This document shows positions 1-11,120 of a stretch of DNA of 40,340 nucleotides, piece by piece. Source of the DNA: Phytophthora quininea (lineage: Eukaryota; Oomycota; Peronosporomycetes; Peronosporales; Peronosporaceae); assembly GCA_011947345.1 (NCBI GenBank), contig JAAVTG010000052.1, forward strand, positions 1 to 40,340, in the 5' to 3' direction. Both the position numbers and the translations under genes were made by a program. Under the pieces are notes generated by a model. The model made no database searches and had not been told where the DNA came from. It was given only the letters and a program-made list of their open reading frames with translations. Within the stretch, counting starts at the first letter, position 1, and each line of letters begins with the position of its first letter.

Positions 1-255
1 ATGGGAGACGTGAAGGCCACGTTTGTAGGCCACGACCACGTCAACGAGTATTGCTACCTGCGTCAAGGCATCCAGCTTTGCTACGGCGGTGGAATTGGAA
101 TGGGAAGAGCGTACGGTCTCAGTGACTTCGACCGTCGTGCCAGGGTGCTTGAGTGGACCATGGATACCAGTCAGAAGCGCACGTTGAAAAGCTGGAAACG
201 GCATTTCGCAGATCCCACACAGACGCAGTCGCTCGAAGTGCTCTACTCGGAATAG
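1..255 (+). CDS. Metallophosphoesterase (calcineurin-like / DCR2-PAP type), C-terminal part
   Basis: Only the last 84 residues are in the window; the gene starts upstream. The segment FVGHDHVNEYC followed by a glycine-rich LCYGGGIGMG stretch fits the final metal-binding GHDH motif of calcineurin-like phosphoesterases, most like the DCR2/PAP28-type purple acid phosphatases. In this family the GHDH/GHxH histidines coordinate the dinuclear metal centre that hydrolyses phosphomonoesters. The open frame runs from base 1 to a TAG at 253-255. Substrate and localisation cannot be judged from this fragment. The next gene starts 122 bp downstream on the same strand. Confidence 0.6.
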   Translation: MGDVKATFVGHDHVNEYCYLRQGIQLCYGGGIGMGRAYGLSDFDRRARVLEWTMDTSQKRTLKSWKRHFADPTQTQSLEVLYSE

Positions 256-345
256 AGCCCATTCGTCTTCAGGGAAGAGTCATCTGAAACACCTCAGCTA
301 ACGGCTTTCCTATCTTCCCATGGAGCCGCAGGAGCCGGAAGGTAT

Positions 346-361
346 CTGCATTCTCCAATTC
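346..361 (+). promoter_or_regulatory. Oomycete initiator-like core promoter element
   Basis: The stretch CATTCTCCAATTC (349-361) matches the 3' part of the oomycete initiator consensus GCTCATTYYNCAWTTT with one mismatch at the last base. It lies 17 bp before the GH17 start codon. Match was made by eye; no transcript start is known here. Confidence 0.5.
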
Positions 362-377
362 CCCTAACTGCGCAACG

Positions 378-1651
378 ATGCAGTTCTCAAAGCTGCAGCT
401 TGTACTTGCGACGATAGCGGCACTAACTTCGAGTACTTCTGCGTTGAACCTCAAAGGAGTTAAGGGCCACGAGCTCAAGCGGTACAAGAATGACAAGCCA
501 CCGGCAAATATGACCGAGTCGGCTGCTGCCATTATCCAAGGCGCTTGCTACTCGCCGTTCCACGACGCCGAGTATCCGCTAAACGGAGGGTCCGCATGGG
601 GACTAGATACCGCCATGGAAAACGACTTCAGCATCATGAAGAACTACGTCACGGTAGTGCGCACGTATTACTCCAGCTTCTACGGCTACCCGGTGGCCCC
701 CACGCCGCGAATAACGGCATCCTGCTGTATCTGGGCGTGTTCATGACTGACGAAAGCTGGTACGAATCGCAAGTGACCGACGCCGTGAATGCCGTCAAGA
801 ATTACCCAACCACCATCAAAGCGATCCTTGTAGGCAACGAGAACATCGCGCCCGCGGGATCTTACTCGCCAGCTGATGTATCAAGTCGAATCACACAGCT
901 GCGCACGAGGATTTTATCGGAGACCGGACAAACGGTCAACATTGGCACCGTGCAACGACTGACCGAGTGGCTGGACACCAGCAAACGGGCTGACATGGTA
1001 GCGCTCGCCGCCAATTGCGACATCGTAGGCGTCAACATCTACCCGTTCTTCGATGCGTCATACAATGCCAATGCTCAGCTTGCCCTGCTCGATGGATCCT
1101 GGAACGCCATGCTCAACATCTACCCACCAGAGAAGCTCCGGCTGACCGAGATTGGGTTTCCAACCGGTGGATCCCCACCGTCCTTCGCCCCCAACAGTGT
1201 GCCGAGCGTCACCAATGCGGTTGCCTTCTACAACGCTTTCTTGAACTGGAGCCCTTCTGCCGGTGGTCAGGAAGTTTTCTGGTTCATGTTCTTCGACCGT
1301 CGGCCTGATGACAATACAATGACGCTCGACCTCGAGCGGTACTTTGGTTTCTTCACGTACCAAAAGCTGGCCAAGGCTGCAAGCTACCCGATCGCCGTTG
1401 GGGCCTCTGTCCCTGCAGCGAATCCCTCTCCAGCTACGGCAGCGCCAACGGCAGCACCGACGGCGGCACCAGTTACAGCAGCGCCCATGACCGCACCGGT
1501 AGCGACTCCCTCTCCAACTGCAGCGCCCACATCTGCACCAACGTCTGCGCCCACCTCAGCAACCACAACAACCACAACAACCACAGCTGCGTCAGCATCG
1601 ACTTCGACGACGGGACAAGTTTGCCGAGTTCGCAAGATATACTCTAAGTAA
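378..1651 (+). CDS. Secreted glycoside hydrolase family 17 (beta-1,3-glucan hydrolase), frame-broken at a C run
   Basis: Starts with a clear signal peptide (hydrophobic core LVLATIAALTSSTSA). The body matches fungal/oomycete GH17 enzymes, which cleave beta-1,3-glucan in cell walls. Two catalytic signatures are visible: VGNENI, containing the family acid/base Glu, and TEIGFPTGG, containing the nucleophile Glu. The last ~75 residues are a low-complexity Ala/Pro/Ser/Thr tail with TAAPTAAPT-type repeats, probably an O-glycosylated linker or wall anchor. The frame used from the start ends at 746, while the conserved protein continues in the -1 frame; the switch is at the C5 run 697-701. One more base there would give 424 codons plus stop. 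This is probably a sequence error; a true null allele is the alternative. An initiator-like element sits 17 bp upstream. Confidence 0.8.
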
Positions 1652-1822
1652 GGCAGCGACACAAATTGGGTTAGCTGCATCGACCCCTTTGCGTAACTTC
1701 GATTGCATCTGCCGGCCCCGTTGTCATAATGGCAAAAGCCAAAATACATTTTCTTCGCATTTCAAATGACATCGCAAACAGTGAAAAGCCAACTCAATGC
1801 GCTCACCTGCCTCTGCGGATAT

Positions 1823-3311
1823 CTAGAGACACATGTCGAGCATTCCTATCGGTTGTTCTGGCCGAATGTACGGCAGGAGAGACTCCCCGAACGCGTCATA
1901 TAAGACACTCGTGATTTCGCGTAACGACGTTCGATCCATCGACTTCGACAGTGAGAAGTAAGTGCCAGATGCATGCTGGGTTCAAAACACAACGAAAAGT
2001 CAATTGTCAACAACTGCCGGGGCTTAAAATGCTGACAAATCCTGCCATTTCTTACCACGAGGATGCCTAGACAATTCTGCGCTTCAAGGCGCTCCACAAG
2101 GTTCGGGTTTGATGATGACAGAGCTGGTTCTAGCCGTCGATAATACTTTTCCAGGTTGGGGAAGAGCAAACTCTCCATCACCAGAGGACCCAAGAACAGC
2201 ATCCCTGGAGGAATTAAACGATCAGTGCACGCTGTAAAACACATTTAACAAATGGGACCCACCATGGAGAGCGCCATACTGCGTCGAGAACGGGCAGAGC
2301 GGGTCTGTGATTGCCTTGTGGTACGTCTTGGACACGCGCGCTTGGATATTCGCGTACTTCTCGCCGTAGCGCGCACAAATTCGAGCCACCAACTGCGCCG
2401 CGTATTTGCGCAGCGCCCAGTGGTCGTCCGCAGGGTTTTCACACAATTGGGTGCCCAGTACACACGTCAAGATGGCCGGAATCAATTGGTGCAGCTACAA
2501 TCACACAAGACAGACCGATTAGCCCACCAAGTAAACATTTTCAGATCCTCCGACGTACGTAAAGCTCGACGTGCAGGTTTTGGTTCACCAGCAGACACCT
2601 GCAGGCTCGCATGAGCGAGAAAAGTAGCGACAGGTCGTGGTTGCTGTGCTTCACCTCCTCGTAGATGAAGCGCGAGAAGTACGGCAGCAGTTGGTGGATG
2701 CCTGGGTCCTGTGCCAGACTGGCGAAGGCCGCGCGCTGCAGCTCAAAATCGTCGCTCTTGACGGCCTCCGTCACCTTAGTGTAGTAGAGCTGCATTTCCT
2801 CCGTCAGCACGTGCTTGACCGGCGGCTTGCGGTCCACGTTGTTGACGAAGGCCTCGTCCTTGATGGACGTGTGGCAGGTCGAGTCGTCCTCCACCGACTC
2901 GTTCTCGGGGATCAGCGGCTGGATGCCGTCGACGGCCAGCCAGTGGACATTGAGCACTGGCTGGAGAGGGATCTGGCCCAGCGGGGCGTTCAGCAGCTCC
3001 GTCAGCTCCAGCTCCTCGTCCTCCGGGAAGAAGAGATGCTCCTGGTCGTCGCACTGCTTGTACTTGACTGCCCCAGGGGCCGAGAACCCATACAAACTCT
3101 CGAGATGTCGAGCCTGCAGCGCCTGGTTGACGTGGCCGGCGTCCAACTGCGGCCGTCGCGAGTGCCGCTGGAACTTGAGCGCGTCCTGCACTACCTCCCG
3201 CACGCGAAGCTCCAGCTCGGGCAGCAGCTCACGCACGCACTCGGCGCTCAGGTCGTCCAGCCCCAGGCTCTGCGCCGCCACCTGCAGCGACTCGGGTCGG
3301 AGCAGGCTCAT
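1823..3311 (-). CDS. TAF6: Transcription initiation factor TFIID subunit 6
   Basis: Recognised as TAF6, a TFIID subunit that pairs with TAF9 through a histone fold. The N-terminal histone fold covers about residues 1-75 (start MSLLRPESLQVAAQSLGLDD). The middle and C-terminal HEAT-like domain includes LTEEMQLYYTKVTEAV and LLPYFSRFIYEEV. I infer four exons: 3311-2559, 2494-2263, 2204-2056 and 1975-1823, with introns of 64, 58 and 80 bp. The acceptor at 2205 was chosen because it gives YGALHGMLFLGPL, which fits the family without an insertion. Joined length is 428 residues, at the short end for TAF6, with no long C-terminal tail. It is convergent with GH17 and shares a 349 bp bidirectional upstream region with the Gly/Tyr-rich gene. 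All joins keep frame. Confidence 0.9.
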
Positions 3312-3570
3312 CCTTGAAAGTGGGCGATATTGATAAAGGCGCTATCATTTCAGAACACCAAAAGCAAGCGAAGCTCCGCGAGATGCCGTCGACTCAAGCC
3401 GTAGTCCACGGTCTGTAGTCCGTGCATCGACTCGGCGAATGATGTGAATCCTTGGTCACCATGGTGGGCTGTGATGGGACTTAACCGGTGCAGCCACATC
3501 AACCGCTTCCTATCGACAATGACAGATCATGCCCACCGCCTTCAGCTCGACCGCCGCCGCCTTCCAACTC

Positions 3571-3586
3571 GCTCACTTTCCAATTC
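3571..3586 (+). promoter_or_regulatory. Oomycete initiator-like core promoter element
   Basis: GCTCACTTTCCAATTC matches the consensus GCTCATTYYNCAWTTT at 14 of 16 positions by eye. It lies 75 bp upstream of the ATG at 3661, within the 349 bp shared upstream region between TAF6 (minus) and the secreted Gly/Tyr-rich gene (plus). Confidence 0.6.
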
Positions 3587-3660
3587 GCCTTCGCCTGCGC
3601 ACTCGACTGCCAAGCAACGCACCGACTCGCAAGTCCCTGTCTTCGCTTCGTAACGTCAAG

Positions 3661-4464
3661 ATGCACTCCAAGCTTCTCGTCGTGCTGGGTCTCTGCATCG
3701 CCACCTCGCTCCTGCAGTCGGCTGACGCCAACCCCAACTCGGTTCCGGGAGGCTCGCCTCGCCGCCGCCTTGGTCAGAATGACTATGGCTCGCCGTACAA
3801 GCACAACAAGCACGACCACCACCAAAACAAGCACCACCACGACAAGTATCCGTCGCACTACCGCCGACGCCTTGAAGAGGTGAAGGACGCCGCCAAGAAG
3901 ACCGAGTCGTCCGACTACGACTACGAGCACGGTCACGATGACTACGGTCACAAGGACGACTACGACTACAGCTACGGCGGCTATGACTACAAGAGCTATG
4001 GCCACAATGATTGCGACGACCACAAGGGCTACGGCGGCTACGGTGGCTACGACAACTACGGCTACGGTGGCTATGGTGGCTATGACAACTACGGCTATGG
4101 CAAGGACTGTGATGACTACTCGTACGGTGGCTATGGCAAGGACTACTACGGCAAGGACTACTACGGCTATGGCGGCTATGGCGGCTATGGCGGCTACGGC
4201 GGTGGCTATGGTGGCTACTACCCGGACTACTACTCGTCCTACAGCTACGGCTACTACCCGGACTACTCGTACGGCGGCTACGGCTACGGCTACCCTTCGT
4301 ACTTCGGCTATGAATCCGCGTCGTCGTCGGTGCCGGGTGCTGCCGAAGCAACGCAGTCTGTGACCGAGTCTGCAGAGGTGCCGACTTCGTCTGTGACGGA
4401 GAAGACCAGCAAGTCGGCGGCGAAAGAGGCCAAGGCGGACAAGCCTAAGAGCAAGGCCAAGTGA
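3661..4464 (+). CDS. Secreted Gly/Tyr/Asp-rich repetitive protein
   Basis: 267 residues. The start at 3661 gives a good signal peptide (MHSKLLVVLGLCIATSLLQS, cleavage after ADA). After it comes a basic, His/Lys/Asp-rich segment bracketed by two RRRL motifs, then about 130 residues dominated by YGGYGGYD, DYYGKDYYGYG and similar units, punctuated by CDD motifs, and a C-terminal Ser/Thr then Ala/Lys-rich tail. The composition suggests a structural or adhesive wall/extracellular matrix protein, possibly tyrosine cross-linked; that is inference. No catalytic domain is visible. The longer in-frame extension upstream lacks a good signal peptide, so I kept 3661. The single exon is intact. The RRRL motifs are not canonical RxLR effector motifs. 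Confidence 0.75.
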   Translation: MHSKLLVVLGLCIATSLLQSADANPNSVPGGSPRRRLGQNDYGSPYKHNKHDHHQNKHHHDKYPSHYRRRLEEVKDAAKKTESSDYDYEHGHDDYGHKDDYDYSYGGYDYKSYGHNDCDDHKGYGGYGGYDNYGYGGYGGYDNYGYGKDCDDYSYGGYGKDYYGKDYYGYGGYGGYGGYGGGYGGYYPDYYSSYSYGYYPDYSYGGYGYGYPSYFGYESASSSVPGAAEATQSVTESAEVPTSSVTEKTSKSAAKEAKADKPKSKAK

Positions 4465-4621
4465 AGTGAGGCTGGCCGAGCGGTGCTGTTAGACGTTAGT
4501 TGTGTGAACTAACTGCACTCTGTAGCGTATGGTCCATAGTGATCGAACCAAACAATAAGATCGATGTTATGACTACCAAAGAGTTCAAGTTGTTAAATAT
4601 TTTACTCGTTACCATGAAGTT

Positions 4622-7600
4622 CTAGTTGCTACCGGCAAGAGTGCCATCCATTCGACCGATGATGCGTTTGAGTCTTTCGCACGTCTGGTTGTCGAGACCG
4701 ATATACCGTTCAGGGAAGCCAGCACTGGGCGGCCGACGACTAATACTGGGGCTTTTGAAGATCCTCAGATCTGTCTTGCGGGCGACGTCGACGCTTCGAA
4801 TTCCGCTCGCGCTTCTTGCATCCATCCTGGCCGGTTCATTATTGCAGCCGTCTAGCGGATCGACGCTTTTGAACGCTGGGTGGTACGGGCTGTACTCGTC
4901 GAAACACTCGGGGTATCGTTCTCGCCGCGCTTCCTTCGCTGCTGTAGGAAGCAGCAGCCCGCAACTTGGACTGGGACCGGTGGGACGATGGCGTTGGTGT
5001 CGGTTGCTGCTTTTTACGCTCCGTGGTGCCTGTCGGAGCTCCGACCGGCGGTTTGCGTCCATCAATGACCACTGGCGCTGGTTTGGATACCTGCGTCTTC
5101 GGTTCCCACAAAGCTTTAGACCTGTCGACCGACAGTTTGGATACTGCCACGCGATCCTCTAAAGGTTTTGACAACAATTTGCATGCTTCACCGAAGGTCG
5201 TTGTATCGGTCTGCGTCTCTTGTCGATCAGATTTCCATCCTTTGTACGTTGTCATGGATATCTGCAGCTCGTCAAGTGGGAAATGAGACTCGCCATAGGC
5301 TTGCTGTCGTCGCTCGTAAGTCATGGTATTGCTCTCTTCTTGTGCCGACGGCGGTTCGGCACCATTTTGCTCGGGGTGATCGTTGAGAAGAGATTGCTCA
5401 GATTTCTTATGGCATTCCTCCACCGCGTCAATGAAAGGCGGCAATTGGCCGTGATCGTGGAAATATCTCGAGACAAGTTCGTCGATCACTCGCTTGTATC
5501 GCTCGACGCAGGAAAAAGTGAGGTGGAGCTGTAGTCTGACAGCACCACCACATACCTTCGACACCACTCTTCCTCGAGGAACTGAGCCTGTCGATTCCGA
5601 TGGGACGGTGAGTCCCAGCGAAAACCACTCCACGGTACGTCGCTGGTGCAGCAGAGTGTACAGCGGGATTCGCGTTTCCCCGACAACTTGTTCACGACCA
5701 AGTCGGCGGTCGTTCAATACGCGCACGTGGAGGTAGCCGTTCAGGGACAAGATCGGCGAGAACTCGAATTCTTCATCCCAGACTGGATAAATGCTTTTCT
5801 TCTTGGTCTGGCTGCGATGCACTCGCCCGATCGTCGAGCTATTGTTTTGCTGTGGAGACAGAGCGTGGGGAGGATACACGACTTCCAAACTAACGTAGGG
5901 ATCCAAGTTCTTCGTGCGTAAATGTGTGGTGGGTAGATCGCGGGCTGACATCAAGGTAATTTTCAGCGAGCTGCGGTTCTTCCCCAACTGATCCAACTCA
6001 ATCTTGGAGAGGGGTCGACCTTGTACTGTGTCTCGGCTGCACTCAAACGCTCACACATTTTCAATATCCGCTGGGCTCCAGTTGACCGAGCCGCTACCTT
6101 CGGGTTTGCTACCGCGTCTTCTTCGCTGCTGCTGTTCACAAATGCGGCCACGCGGTCCTTCATCATTACAAATCTTCGTGCGTAGTAGGTCTCCACGCTA
6201 GCAAATTCGTCAAACTGCTTCCAAGCAGCTTGGTCCGAAGTTGACGACTCTGTCGATGCAGCCCCATTTGTAGCGGTCTGAGCGCTGTTGCTTTGCTCTG
6301 AATTCTGTGCCTGGTCGCTACCAACTTTGGCTCCATTGAGTGCAAGTTTCAAACGAGTTTCCAAAGCAGCAGCGATCGCTTCGTGGAGATCCTTTCGATA
6401 CCCGTCAACGGAAGTCGCTTCGCCAGAGCTTCCTACTGACGTAGCGAGCTGCTGGGATATCTTCTCGTAGATATCCGCTTTGAGTTTTTCAAACTCGTTT
6501 GTGCCCAGCAGCTCCTTGAATTGAAGGTTGATCGGGGCCAAACCGCTATCGCTTGTTGCTGCAGCTTTCATCAGTTGGGAAACGTGTTCGCTAGCGAGCT
6601 GCAAGGAGATACCAGGAAGTTGAGCGCCTTCATTGAAACTTGGATGATCCACGATGCCAGTAAACACATCTCCATCCGTGGCACCAGTCTCCTTCTTACG
6701 TTGGGACTGCAAAAATCCATGGTTGACGCACGTTCCCGCTGAAACAGCGGACTGAGTGCCGACGACTCGTTTAACCGACTAATATGATCAAGTTCTGCCT
6801 CGACTTCTTTGAGCTCATCGAGCAGCGACGCAATTCGTCTTTCCTTCAGTTGGATCCGATCGGAAACTTCTCGATGCCGTGTCCGGAGTTCATCCACCAT
6901 TTGTCTGCTCTTTGCAAGCGACAGACCCTGTTTGGAGCTCACTTTAGCTCCTCCCCGTTCTCTTCACCCCCATCAGGTCCAAACCCAAAGGCATCACCGT
7001 TGTTGCCACTGTCACCGCGGAGTTGCGCCATGAGGTGGATCATTTGCATGTGGATCTCCTCCTTCTCAACAATCACCAGCTGCAGCTTGTGCGTAAGCGC
7101 GAAGATCTCCTTATCAAATGGAACGTCGGACCGTGTCGATAACTCCATAGGACTAAACTTCTCAGTAGTTCCTCCCGAGGTATTCAAATCAGCCTGCAGG
7201 ACGCGTTTCGTCATGCGAACCATCGTAGTTTCAATCTCTTTTTCCTTGTCCTCAGCAAACCGCAGTTTGTTGCGCAGAATTTCCAGTCGTCCGCGATTCG
7301 TTTCTTCTTCTCGTCGCTTCTTGCTGCTGATGGTTCGGGGCGAACTGGGCGACGAGAAAGAGAACTGAATGGCACTGGGGTCGCCATCGATGCACGCTTG
7401 AATGTTCACGCTCAATCGGTCGATCTGGTCTTCGTACTGCGCACTCTCCTGCTTGAGCACGTGCAAGATGTGCTCCTCGTTGCGAATCTCCGTCAGAAGC
7501 GATTGCTTACAGGATTGCAAGGACTGAATCTGTTGGGCGAGAACTTCTTTATCCACAAACGGTGCTAGTGGAGACACTTCAAGCTTAGGTTGACGAGGTT

Positions 7601-9611
7601 TGCTCGGCGATGGAGCAGGTTTGGGCGGCGACGGCGGTGGTGTTAACTTCTGCAACTCCTTCTGCCTGCGAAACCATTCTCGTAAGCGGGACGGAGACGA
7701 AGCAGGAGAAGGCGGCAGCGAATGGCTACCCGAGGTCATCGCTCCCATGAACGCATCTGAGTTGCCGGCATTCAAATTACTGGCAGAAGAGGACCGAAGC
7801 TGCAATGTTGTGACGTTCGCATCCTCGTAGGCAGGACACGCCGCATCATCTTCAAACGTCGGGAAGCGCTCCGCTCGACCGGCATTGAGTCCATACGTAG
7901 AGTCTTCCTTGATAGCAAACTTCATGGGAGTCGCTGTTGGGGACATCATTTCTGCAGTGACATCAACCTTCTGGTCGAGATCTGCTAATGCGCGACGTAT
8001 CTGCTCGATGTTTTGTGCTCGGTCGTGTTGTTTCTTGGGCGAGATCAACGGAGCTCTCGGTCGAGGCGCTACAGGGGATAAAATCTCTGCCGTCTTCATC
8101 TCGTCCGGAACCGGAACTTTGGAGGCTGTCGTGTCTTCTTCACATGACTTGCTCGTCACCTCGTTTTCCTGGGCCGGTTCCTCGCTTGACACCGAAGCGA
8201 TTATTGGTGTTGGAATTACTCTCAGTGGGGAGCATGATGCGTCGACTAGTATTTTGCCTTTGTTGCGCTTGAACAACGCGTCTTTAGGCGACTTCGCGTG
8301 GGGAGGTGTCATGGGTGACGTTGCTTGGTGTGCCAGCTCGCACGGACTTCCCGCTTCACTTGCATTGTCGCCACTCAAGATATTGTGAGTGTCACGATGT
8401 GAGAACGAGCCTCGTCGCTTTTCGACGCTCCGCTCAGGTGACTGAATGCGAGGAGCCGATCGAGGCCGCTGTACTGTTGCGCTGTTGCTCGTTCGAGACG
8501 CAATCTTCATGGCAATCTGCTCGGCATTGCAAGGCTTGTCCGGGGACATTGAAATGGAGCGTCGGCGGTCGAGATTGAGCATCGCCACTTCTTGCTGCAG
8601 CTGCAGCAATTGCTCTGTGGCTGTTGACCACGCGCGCGATTTATTCTGAAGCAGCTTGGATTTGACTTGGAGCTCGCCTTTCAGCCGGAGATTCTCCGCT
8701 TCTAACGCGCTTTGGGCCTGCAGCAGTCGATTCTGTTCGTGTTCGTGAGCACGATCCGCTTCACGAAGACACGCGTCCTGGGAGAACATGGCTGCTCCAA
8801 ACCGCTTGGCAGCTCGATCGCGAGCGGTGGTCGAAATCTGCACGTCGTCTAGATACTCTAGTGACCTCAATTTGCAGACCACGTAGTCTTTGTACGTGGG
8901 TAGACGGCAGAACGGGTTGGCTGCGAGGTTGCATCGGAGCAGGTTGGCAAGTGGCGCCAGCACGTCCACCTCCTTCAACATACCTAAATTGTTTCCCGAG
9001 AGATTGAGCACTTCCAGTTGTGATAGCCCCGAGAATCCCTTGGGCAAATGGACGATGAAGTTGCCCGAGATATCCAAGTGCGTTAATCCTTGGAGGGTGA
9101 AAGAGGAGCCCCAAAATCTTCAAATTGTTGCGCGCCAGTGTCAACGTCTGCATCTGAGGGAATAATTGCAACCCGTCCAGCTTTTCAATGGCGTTGCCCG
9201 TTGCATCCAACTGCACCAGACTTGTCAGCTCCGAGAGCGCACGTAAACTCTTCAATGGTCTGCGGGGTTTTCTGGCGCTTGTACTGAGATCCAATTGCTG
9301 CACCTCGGAAGCAATTTGACCCAACAAGCACACGCCTGCGCTACCGTTCCCCTGTCAACCGTCAGCGAAGACGGAGTTGAATTGGTGGGGAATCCGTCCA
9401 TGGAGCTTCTGGAGCCTACAGACCTGGTTGGAATCTCGATCGACGGCGGGACGGAGGCTGCCGAGCTGCCATTGCTGACTCGGTCGTCGTCGTCGTAGGT
9501 GGCTTCGCTGCAGCAGGACACGTCGTCTTCTAACGGCGACGGGACCGTGATAGTAATTGGGGACGGGAAGTCCGTGGACTCGTCGTTCGTCTCCGTTTGG
9601 GAGTCGTCCAT
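4622..9611 (-). CDS. Very long leucine-rich repeat / coiled-coil / C2-domain protein (frame-broken)
   Basis: I read this as one gene, ATG at 9611, stop at 4622, about 1638 residues. Order: acidic Ser-rich N-terminus (1-90); LRRs (about 100-260, e.g. LVQLDATGNAIEKLDGLQLF and LEVLNLSGNNLGML); alternating coiled coils and Ser/Pro-rich linkers (270-950); a helical region; a C2 domain near residues 1200-1370 (LKITLMSARDLPTTHLRTKN, LDPYVSLEVVYP); then a disordered basic tail. C2 domains bind phospholipid, often with Ca2+. Five single-base breaks occur: C runs (plus strand) 9349-9352 and 9109-9112 (the latter one base too many), T run 6943-6945, A run 6711-6715, G run 6011-6014. A 76 bp intron (5017-4942) accounts for the last frame change. 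Continuity across the apparent stop at 6939 and the lack of any ATG at the C2 frame argue against separate genes. Exact family unknown; a centrosomal or membrane scaffold is possible. Confidence 0.65.
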
Positions 9612-9872
9612 CGCTAGTTGGCGGAGGTCGAACAGGAACTGAGTCGACTGCTTCAGGACGGCATGACAGGAGCTGCTAAAAGGTCTTGGTGACAGGCATG
9701 GGGATAAATAAAGCGGAAGAACAAATAGCTTTACATGCCTTTCGTATCGTATCCAGGGGTACTGGCTGCGTCGGAAACGGACGCTGGGTAGAAGCTGCTG
9801 GCGACGCTTCGATCGCGCCCTCGGCAAAGTGAGCAAGGCGACGGGGTCAGTAAAACCAGACGTGTACACTGG

Positions 9873-11054
9873 ATGGAATCTATCTATGCTCGCGAACAGG
9901 GGAGCGAGAAGGCCGCTGCAGAGAACCAAGCCATGGCAAGTCAGGGAGCCCCAGAACAAGAGACCGGATCGCTGCCGAGTCTAATGGAGACGCCCGCCAA
10001 AACAACCGACTCGACGGATACGACGACTGCAAACCCAACCGACGACGCCTTCGGGTTCGCCTTCGCCTCGCTGCCCAAAGAACCTGCGGAAGACTCTCGG
10101 CAGCAGATCGACGAGCAGTGGAAGAGTGGCGTCGCAGCTCCAGCTCCAGCCACGAAGACGGAGGAAGGACCTGGAGACGCAGTTTCCGTCAAAACTGAAG
10201 ACCAGACCACGACGAATGCCCAAGAGGCTACTGCAGCGACTGCAGCTCCCACTACACTGAAGACGGAGCAGAATAAAGCTCCTGCTCCTCGCAAGTCCAA
10301 GCCGGCGATCACCATCAACACGGGGTCGCACTCAACCAACGTCGGCTCTAAACGACCACCGCCGACTCCAGTATCGCCCCCGACCTTCTCCTGGAATGAC
10401 ATTTTGCGGGTGCAGAACCTCATTGAGCGGTGTCTTCAGCAGTATCTGACCAAGGTACGATGAGGTGAAGTTGTTTATTGAGAATTTTGAGAGGACTGAC
10501 TTGTAGTTGCTTTTGTACAGAACGAGATCTTGTTGACGTTGAAGCAACAAGCTAATGTGGAGCCAGCGTTCTCGAACGTTGTGTGGCAAAAGCTCGAGGA
10601 ACAGAACCCAACGTTTTTCCGTGCGTACAGCTTGCAACTCCAGCTCAAGGAGCAGATCATCGCGTTCAACTACTTGGTACGGAAGAATGCGCACGATACT
10701 TTATCGTTCAAGACTAATGTTTATCTCTTTGGGCAGGTTGGGCAGCAAAAGGAGATGGCGATCAAAGGCGGCAAGCGTCTTCTCGGCATCAACCGCGGAT
10801 CGGCTGCCAGAGTATCTACCTCATGTTCATTGTCAACAACTCCGACGACTACGACGCTGCCTCCCATCAGCATGGACGCACGTACATTCTTACGTACGCC
10901 GATTTGCTCAGTCAAGAAGCAACGGACACCCGCGGGCAGGCAGCACATGAACACGTACCAGTTGAGTGGGAACTCGTCCACCTTTCCTCCGTCGCCGTTG
11001 CCGCTACCGTCGCCCATCAAGACGGACCTAGACACCCACGCCTTCTTCACGTGA
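9873..11054 (+). CDS. Protein with plant-type TIGR01589 (A_thal_3526) domain
   Basis: Three exons: 9873-10454, 10521-10676 and 10737-11054, with introns of 66 and 60 bp, the second in frame but with good GT...CTAAT...AG signals. 351 residues. The first ~170 are disordered and rich in Ala, Thr, Glu and Pro. The conserved core begins WNDILRVQNLIERCLQQYL and continues with VVWQKLEEQNPTFFRAYSL and LKEQIIAFNYL, which I recognise as the TIGR01589 domain described from plants; its function is unknown. The C-terminus is Ser/Thr/Pro-rich and may be regulatory. ATG 9933 has a better start context (gccATGG) and could be the true start, giving a protein 20 residues shorter. It is divergent from the LRR-C2 gene across a 261 bp intergenic region. 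Confidence 0.75.
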
Positions 11055-11120
11055 GCTCGACTGGCAGCTTTGAGACATCAAGTAGGCAAATAGTGGTGTA
11101 TTACGCGGGCGTAATGCTAG

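Noticed and set aside
690..705. Programmed -1 frameshift in the GH17 gene
   Set aside because: No slippery X-XXY-YYZ heptamer, and the same kind of break recurs in unrelated genes, so a sequence error is simpler.
2245..2614. Other overlapping open frames over the TAF6 gene
   Set aside because: They are shadows of GC-biased coding DNA; the conserved protein lies on the minus strand.
3770..3890. RxLR-type effector motif in the Gly/Tyr-rich secreted protein
   Set aside because: Both sites read RRRL followed by G or E, not R-x-L-R, and no EER context of the usual spacing follows.
6571..6942. Separate gene beginning directly at the stop of the LRR frame
   Set aside because: It has no ATG at its head, overlaps the stop by bases, and its frame is restored by a single base in an A run.
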